Positions 58,008 through 64,000 of a DNA stretch of 64,000 nucleotides are shown in pieces (the first letter of the stretch is position 1; each line of letters starts with the position of its first letter). The notes under the pieces are model-generated. The model was not told where the DNA came from. It did no database searches and was given only the letters and a program-made list of their open reading frames with translations. Origin of the DNA: Tetradesmus obliquus. Taxonomy: Eukaryota; Chlorophyta; Chlorophyceae; Sphaeropleales; Scenedesmaceae. The position numbers and the translations under genes are program-made. The DNA lies in contig CP126194.1 in NCBI GenBank assembly GCA_030272155.1, positions 5,075,501-5,139,500 of the forward strand, written 5' to 3'.

Positions 58008-58249
58008 TCACTGCAGCGGCAGCGGCTTGGGCTGCTGAGGCACTGGCGACCTGCTCTGGTCCACCTCGATAATCAGCGTGTGGCCTGCCTTAGCCGTGGT
58101 GGGCCCTGCTGCATACAGGCCAGGCAGGTAGGCCTTGTAAGCAGGCATGTAGCGCGACACAAAGTCGGCGATCTGCTCATCAGTCATGCCTGGCTTGCCT
58201 GCTGCCCGCATGCGCTGCTCCGCCTGCAGCCGCCAGCCAAACACCCACT

Positions 58250-58286
<37 letters not shown>

Positions 58287-59418
58287 TTCAGAGGCAGTGG
58301 CAGCAGTGGGAAGCCAGGCTTGTGTTGGTGAAGTCCCAGAGCAAAAAAGCATGCGCAAGTTGAAGGCAGCATGCGCAAGACCATCAATCAAGAAAATGGC
58401 CTACCAACTTGCATCGGCTGGCAGCTGCACTGAAGCACAAGCCATGTCAACAGCCAAGCCACTGCCACACTCTCTCACCTGGGGGTCCCCAATGCGGATG
58501 ACCAGCCACGCGTCCACCGCACTGTCCCAGGCAGCCTCATATGCAGCCAGCTGCTTATCCACCTCCACCAGTGATGCCTCCACAGCAGCAGCAGCAGCCT
58601 CGCCCACAGGCCTGAAGCCGCTCATCCAGCCCTCAAAGAAGACCAGCTCAAGGGGGCCGCTGACAACTGGCCATGTGGAGGGGTCTGCGCGGTCGCCGCG
58701 GCCCTGGAATGCAGATTTGTCGTACCTGCAGTCAGTTAGAGCACAGATGAACACGCGCACGGCGGCAGCAGAATGCGGATGAGCAGGTGGCTGTGTGTTA
58801 CAGGTGGTGCAAACCACTGGCAGGCCTGCAGCGGGTGTGTGATCTGCGTGCACTTAGTGCAAGCTGCAATGCAAGCCCCGCCAGTTGTAGCTGGCCAGCC
58901 CCACTTCCGCTGCCACAAACTGAACCAAACCGCATTACTCCTGGCGGGCACAAGTCATCACCTGCAACTGCACCTGCAACCACACTGACTAGGAGTAGCA
59001 GCACTACCAGCAGCATCACCCTTACGCCCACCAAACCTCACCCTGACGTGGCCGCTGCACTGCAATTGAGACCGCAGTATGATAGCATTGCACTACCAGC
59101 AGCACTATCCTTCACGCGTACCCCCAACCCTCACCCTCACCTGGGCACTGCTGCAGTCTGGCCCTTGCCAGTGAGCCCCTTGAGCTGCTTCAACGTCGCA
59201 GCCCCCAGCTCCAAGTCATGACTCCCTGCATTGCCACGCAGCGCCAGCAGCCGGTTGTCTGGCTGCGCTGCCGCCAGTGCAGTCTGGCCTGCATTGGTGA
59301 GGTAGAAGTCATCAATGGACACGCCTGCTGCTGCTGTGCCCAGCCAGGTGAAGAGCGCCTCCAGCTGCTCCACTAGGGTGGACTTGCCACAGCCTTGGGG
59401 GGCACTGATGCCCAGCTG

Positions 59419-59458
<40 letters not shown>

Positions 59459-59689
59459 TTGGAGTGATGAATCCAGCACACTGTCACATGCACGTGAAGA
59501 GCGCCTCCAGCTGCTCCACCAGGGTGGACTTGCCGCAGCCCTGAGGGGCGCTGATGCCCAGCTGCAGCAGCAGCAGCAACAGCAGCAGCTTGGGGTGATA
59601 AATCCAACACACTGTAACATGCAGGTGAAGAGCGCCTCAAGCTGCTCTAGTGGACTTGCCACTGCCCTGAAGGGCGCTGATGCCCAGCT

Positions 59690-59742
<53 letters not shown>

Positions 59743-59846
59743 TTGGGGTGATGAATCCAACACACTGCAGCATGCAGGAAGAGTGCCTCCAGCTGCTCCA
59801 CTAGGGTGGAATTGCCACAGCCCTGAGGGGCACTGATGCCCAGCTG

Positions 59847-59888
<42 letters not shown>

Positions 59889-61315
59889 TCAGCAGAAGAA
59901 GCAGTACATCTGATGGGATTGAACATGCTGAAGGGTATGTCATAATATGCAGGTGTCGCGAGCACATGACCTTCGCTGTACATATGCGTAGCAATTGTTG
60001 CCAGTTCCCTGGCAGCCTGGGTGCACTGGATGTGCAGCTGCGCCTGCTTCACGCATATGCACTGCTCGTGTGCATATGGTTCCTGCGCACAGCTCACCAC
60101 CAGGGGCGGCGTGTCCTTGTCCTGGAACTTCTGCTTGTGCTGCGTCAGCTGCTGCTGCACCCAGAAGAACACCGGCAGGTAGTAGCGGTACACGCGCAGC
60201 CTGCAGGGTACAGGAGGAGCAGCAGCAGCAGCAGTAAGAGCAGCAGCTGTTGTCAGCGCAATGTCCATTTGGTAGATGCAGGTGCCAGCTGCATCAGCTT
60301 ACTGCTGTTGGCCGCGCCTTGCAGCTGCTTCCTGCCTTGCAGGCTGCGGGTGACGCTCGCTGCAGCCACACTACTGAGACATAGAAACTGATTGATACCA
60401 GCTAGCCAACCTGTCGGCATCCATGCTGTTTGCATTGAAGCCAGCTGCTGTAATACATCGTCAGCAGCACGGCCTATTCCTGCACAGTTCTCCACGCTGC
60501 CTCCTGCGCAGCCTTGCTGGGTCTACCAGCACTCTCAACTGCACCACATACACCGCACAAAACAAGGTGAAGACATCACAGAACAGTGATGACCCCTCAC
60601 CTCTGCACATCGACCATGCTGTCATGGTCAAAGCCCAGCTGCAGGGCCAGCTGCCTTCCCAGCTTTTCCCAAGTCGCTGCGTCATGCTGCACCTGCTGCG
60701 CTGTGATGCCTGCAGCCTCTAGCAGCGGCCCCCCACAGATGTACTCTGCAGGAAAGGTAGTCACAGGGCCAAATGTTTGAGCAGTGCCAATATGCAGCTG
60801 ATGCATAGGGGCATTGCTGTGGGGAGGTGATTTGTGGCCTGGCAGGGCAGCACACATAGACATGCATGCTTGTGCAATTGCAGCAGAGCTGTGTAACCAG
60901 GGCAACGGCTGCCACTGAAGTGCAGGATTATGTATGCCCGCAGAAGATAACCACCATGTAGTGTTCTATCGCACTGGCTTGTGCTGTGCGCTCGCAGCAA
61001 GGATGTTGCAAGATGACGCAGCCTATTTGTATCACCGCGCTGCATCAGCAGGTGTTTCTCACCCAGCAGATCTTGCTGCAGAGACACATTGGCCTCAGCT
61101 GCTGAGGCAGATGTTATCTGAAATTTGTGTTTCTGTCCCAGCGCCTTCTGTGCTGCTCTGCGACTAGGACTGTTGCAGTTTGCAGTGTGCTGTTGTAGCA
61201 GGGAACTGGTCGTCGTAGGTTGCCTTGAAGAGCTCAGCACTCGGCGCACAGCGACTTTGCGTGTCCCGAAATAACCACTAGCATGATGTACATATGTTTT
61301 ACCATGCAGCTGCAT
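58008..61315 (-). CDS. GLYK: D-glycerate 3-kinase, plastid, 6 exons
   Basis: Last step of photorespiration: phosphorylates D-glycerate to 3-phosphoglycerate in the chloroplast (EC 2.7.1.31). Exons (minus): 61063-61315, 60601-60745, 60098-60200, 59141-59415, 58479-58725, 58008-58247; 420 residues in phase. Residues 1-70 are basic and Ser/Thr/Gln-rich, a plausible transit peptide. Family marks: LLEYICGGPLLEAAGI, RVYRYYLPVFFWVQQQL, the P-loop ISAPQGCGKSTLV, VSIDDFYLT, RGNAGSHDLELG, GRGDRADPSTWP, VFFEGWMSGF, WRLQAEQRMR and DFVSRYMPAYKAYLPGLY. The intron before the P-loop exon contains three further copies of that exon's start. The last exon is preceded by a long CTG run ending in its acceptor. 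Head to head with the ketopantoate reductase gene. Confidence 0.96.
59348..59895 (-). repeat. Four-unit array of the GLYK P-loop exon start with CTG tracts
   Basis: Units of about 115-155 bp: 59348-59493 (the functional one), 59494-59624, 59625-59777, 59778-59895. On the minus strand each has a CTG run, a CAG acceptor and then the P-loop coding start. Unit 2 keeps the intact P-loop reading, unit 3 is broken by a small deletion and stop, and unit 4 reads GCGNST (Lys to Asn). Confidence 0.95.
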
Positions 61316-61797
61316 GATGATCACCGCTTGAATTCGGGTGAGAGGCTTGTTCGCGGTGCAACAGTTTCTTGACAGTCAGGGCTTGTGCATCAGTAACTCG
61401 TTTGCTTTTGTGGTTTTGAAGAGCAGCGAACCAGCGACAAGAGTGCGTGTTGACCCGGCTGGTAAGCTGTCAAGGCAATTGTCACTGTGTTGGGGTTCTT
61501 GACTGGAGGTGCTGCATTGTAGGAGTTCAAGTCGCCAATGGCGCAGTCGTCTTGAGAGTAAAGCAGCACCCTCTGCTTGTCAGACACCCTGCAAACGCAC
61601 TTGTACGGATTCAAGGCTTGGTCATCTATTCCCCTTGCAGCATCCAGCAGCCTGGTGCTGCTGCTTGCCACACCCACCGCTACTGCTGCAGAGCATCAGG
61701 ATCTCATCTGCAGCGAGCCAGCTTCACTGGTCGCTGTTCGGGAACTCTTAAGACCACAGCAAAAGCTGCGTCAGCGCCAACAACGAGTGTCGCCAGC
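61316..61797. promoter_or_regulatory. Bidirectional promoter/5' region of GLYK and ketopantoate reductase
   Basis: 482 bp between the two start codons used here. The frame upstream of the reductase ATG is open, so part may encode a transit peptide through an upstream exon or start. Confidence 0.4.
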
Positions 61798-62691
61798 ATG
61801 GCAGCAGCAGGAGGCGTGCACATTTTGGGCGCTGGCAGCATCGGCCTTGTGTTTGGCGAGGCCCTGGTATCAAGGGGTATCCCCTGTACGCTGCTGCTGC
61901 GCAACCAGGCAAAGCTAGCAGCGCTGGCAGCACTTGGAGGCAAGGTCACTGTAGAGCGACCCTCTGCAGCTAGCAGCAGCTACCAGGTGGCAGGCGAGGT
62001 TGCAGGCTGCAGCAGCAGCAGCAGCACAGGGCTTGCGCAGCGGCAGCAACAGCAGCAGCAGGGGCCGCCGATCAAGCGGCTGCTAGTTACCACAAAAGCC
62101 ACCGACGCTGTGCCAGCCCTGGCAACAGTGACGCACCGGCTCACAAATGACAGTGTGGTGCTGCTGCTGACGAATGGCGTGCTGGGAGTGTACATGGATG
62201 CTGTGAGGACGCTGTTCCCGCCTGGCGGCGAAGCAGCAGCAGCGGCGCCATCCTTTCTGCTGGGCATGACCACACACGGTGAGAGGCGGCACCTGCTTGC
62301 ATGCACTGTCAACTTGCGCTTTGCAGCTAAGCCCCATGTGGAGGATGTCACACCGGCTCCGCTGCTGCAGCCTGGAGCCACTTGCAGTCTCAGCAACTGC
62401 CTGTGAAGCATTGCCAATGCTATGTCGCAGACAGATTGCCCACTGCATGTTTTTTAAAACCATGGTCTGCTGTGCAGGCGCCTACCGCACTGGGGACTTC
62501 AGTGTGATGCACTGCGGGCAAGGCAGCTTTGTGGCAGGCCTGCCCTGTCAACACCTGGTGGCAGCAGCAGCAGCAGCCAGTGAAGCCAGCGACAGCAGCA
62601 GCAGCGCCAGCACCAGCACCACCATAGGCGAAGTGGATCAGCATAACCACAAGCAGCAGCATCAGGGTGCAGCTGGAGGAAGAGTTGCACC

Positions 62692-62736
<45 letters not shown>

Positions 62737-63229
62737 GCGGCAGCAAAGTATCCAGGAGATGATGACCCTGCTGGGCAGCCTGCAGCAGCTGCAGCCCGAC
62801 ACCAGCTGCACGCCCGAGCAGCTGCAGCAGCAGCTGCTGCTGAAGCTGCTGATCAACTGCTGCAGCAACCCTCTGTCCGGCCTGCTGCACTGCCGCAACG
62901 GCGGCTTGCCTGGCAATCCTTATGCGGAAGCTGTGTGGCATCACGTCATTGCAGAATGCAAGGCGGTGTTTGGGGAGGAGCTTCCAGGGAGTGAGCATAT
63001 GCTGTTTGAGCGAGTGAAGCATGTAGTGGAGCTGAACAGTCAGAACTACAACAGCATGCTGCAGGATGTGATGAGGCGGGGGCCGACAGAGATTGAGTTC
63101 CTGAACGGCTTTGTGGTGCGGCAGGGGGCAGCAGCGGGTGTGGCTACACCGTATAATGAGATGCTGGCTCAGCTGATGCGGGCGCGGACAGCGGTACCAC
63201 ATTCGATGCTGACCAATGAGAGCATGTGA
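61798..63229 (+). CDS. panE: 2-dehydropantoate 2-reductase (ketopantoate reductase), 2 exons
   Basis: Reduces 2-dehydropantoate to pantoate with NADPH in pantothenate and CoA synthesis (EC 1.1.1.169). Exons 61798-62278 and 62478-63229, joined in phase 1, give 410 residues. The N-terminal Rossmann motif is VHILGAGSIGLVFGEAL. KRLLVTTKATDAVPAL carries the Lys-containing strand, VVLLLTNGVLG the conserved Asn-Gly, and LGMTTHGAYR ends the NADPH domain. The helical C-terminal domain has LLINCCSNPLSGLLHCRNG and the ending TEIEFLNGFVVRQG. Two low-complexity inserts, one Ser/Gln in the N-domain and one of about 15 Gln at 62691-62736, make it longer than the usual 300-350. Start at 61798 is the first ATG in frame; upstream in-frame sequence rich in Ser/Thr/Ala may be a transit peptide. 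Confidence 0.92.
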
Positions 63230-63239
63230 TGCGATAACT

Positions 63240-64000
63240 CGTTTTTACAGCATGAGCGTTCGGCTTGCGGTGAACTCGCAGCAAGCTATGCTGTAGAAGC
63301 ATGACAGGCAGTACAAGTGGAGCAGCGTGCTTACTGTCATAGGGTAGCACTGCTGCATGCTGGAGCTGGACTTGGCATGTGCTCTGCAATGCCGATGCAG
63401 TGATCCAAGCTCCAGCAGAGATGGAGATTGTCTGAGCATGCAGAAGGCCAACTGTACCGGGGATATCTTCCGTTGCATACAGGCCTGACACCATGGCTGT
63501 GGCTGGCTTGTGTTGTGCAACACAACTTGTGCCTGGTACAGTCATAGAACCCCCGTGGTTCTGGCATGCAGTTGTCAGCTGTGGTGCTAAAGCAGCAATG
63601 GTGACAATGGCATCATGTTTCAGCTGATTTGTACATGTCTTGAATCTTACTCTTGACTGTATCAGCCGAACATTGCGGATTTGCAACTGCTGTGCCTGTT
63701 GATAGAGCTCAGCTGCTTCAGGCCCATCAGTCACCACAACTCCCAGCTCACAGTACATTGCTGAAGAAAGCACCATGTTGGCACAACGAAACTTGAATTG
63801 TTGTAGCTGTCGTGGCCGACAGCTTCGAGCGCGCATGCCTCTGGTCGTGAAGTGCTCATTCAACTTTGCGGAGTCCCAGCGTGTAAAGCAGCCTATGCAG
63901 GGCAGGCGAAACAGGTCAATAGAAAAGCGACAAGGTAAGCTTACTAGTTATATTGCTGTTCGTATGCGCGGCTCATTACAAAAGCACAACCGGCGGCACC
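63240..64000 (-). CDS. Partial open reading frame at the window edge, unknown
   Basis: A minus-strand frame is open from the right edge (reading PCIGCFTRWDSAKLNEHFTT...) for over 250 codons, past ELGVVVTDGPEAAELYQQAQQ, and would only stop at 63144 inside the reductase gene. The middle part looks protein-like but I recognise no domain. A donor before 63240 is likely if real. It could be the 3' exon of a gene beyond the window, or chance. Confidence 0.3.

Noticed and set aside
1..64000. CRISPR arrays, bacterial operons, rRNA or tRNA genes
   Set aside because: The repeats lack spacer regularity, genes are intron-split, and no tRNA cloverleaf or rRNA block was recognised by eye. A tRNA scan was not possible.

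Overview
This window is nuclear DNA of a eukaryote, most likely a chlorophyte green alga (my best guess is a chlorophycean of Sphaeropleales type; that rank is a guess). Almost every gene is split by short introns with GTGAGY-like donors and CTGCAG acceptors. TGTAA, the poly(A) signal known from green algae, follows several stop codons. Gene content is plant-like: plant-type dihydrodipicolinate reductase, photorespiratory D-glycerate 3-kinase, an XEG113-type arabinosyltransferase, and GatB with an organelle-like leader. CAG/CTG repeats are everywhere, in introns, at 3' splice sites and as polyglutamine in proteins. I rebuilt exons by hand from splice signals, reading phase and family similarity; the coordinates given are those models, and no search was run.

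Layout. 0.25-3.1 kb (-): stand-alone type II thioesterase. 3.4-5.7 kb (+): dihydrodipicolinate reductase. 6.1-9.6 kb (-): long coiled-coil protein. 11.6-20.6 kb (-): three tandem paralogues encoding secreted leucine-rich-repeat proteins with a shared cysteine-rich C-terminal domain; the first carries an in-frame TAG. 21.5-26.9 kb (-): type II membrane GT77 arabinosyltransferase. 27.7-29.6 kb (-): phosphomannomutase. 30.7-35.5 kb (-): 1000-residue USP36-like deubiquitinase with a polyQ and RGG tail. 36.0-37.6 kb (+): DnaJ-type zinc-finger protein. 38.5-39.4 kb: an 877-bp element with 65-bp terminal inverted repeats. 41.1-43.9 kb (-): class 3 lipase with a long polyQ tail. 44.5-49.9 kb (+): GatB. 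50.1-52.0 kb: two duplicated repeat families in an A-B-A...B layout. 52.9-54.1 kb (+): small secreted cysteine-rich protein. 55.1-57.5 kb (-): second class 3 lipase. 58.0-61.3 kb (-): glycerate kinase. 61.8-63.2 kb (+): 2-dehydropantoate 2-reductase. 63.2-64.0 kb (-): an open frame running off the edge.

Genes often sit head to head with short shared promoters (thioesterase/DapB, deubiquitinase/zinc finger, lipase/GatB, glycerate kinase/ketopantoate reductase). There is no operon or single pathway; the genes cover lysine and pantothenate synthesis, photorespiration, sugar-nucleotide supply and wall glycosylation, lipid hydrolysis, ubiquitin removal and organelle translation.

The most unusual signal is structural. 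Several introns hold tandem, decayed copies of the edge of the neighbouring exon together with its splice site (three places in GatB, a four-unit array over the P-loop of glycerate kinase), and many 3' splice sites are the last unit of a CTG run. This looks like exon-edge duplication producing pseudo-exons or new intron sequence.
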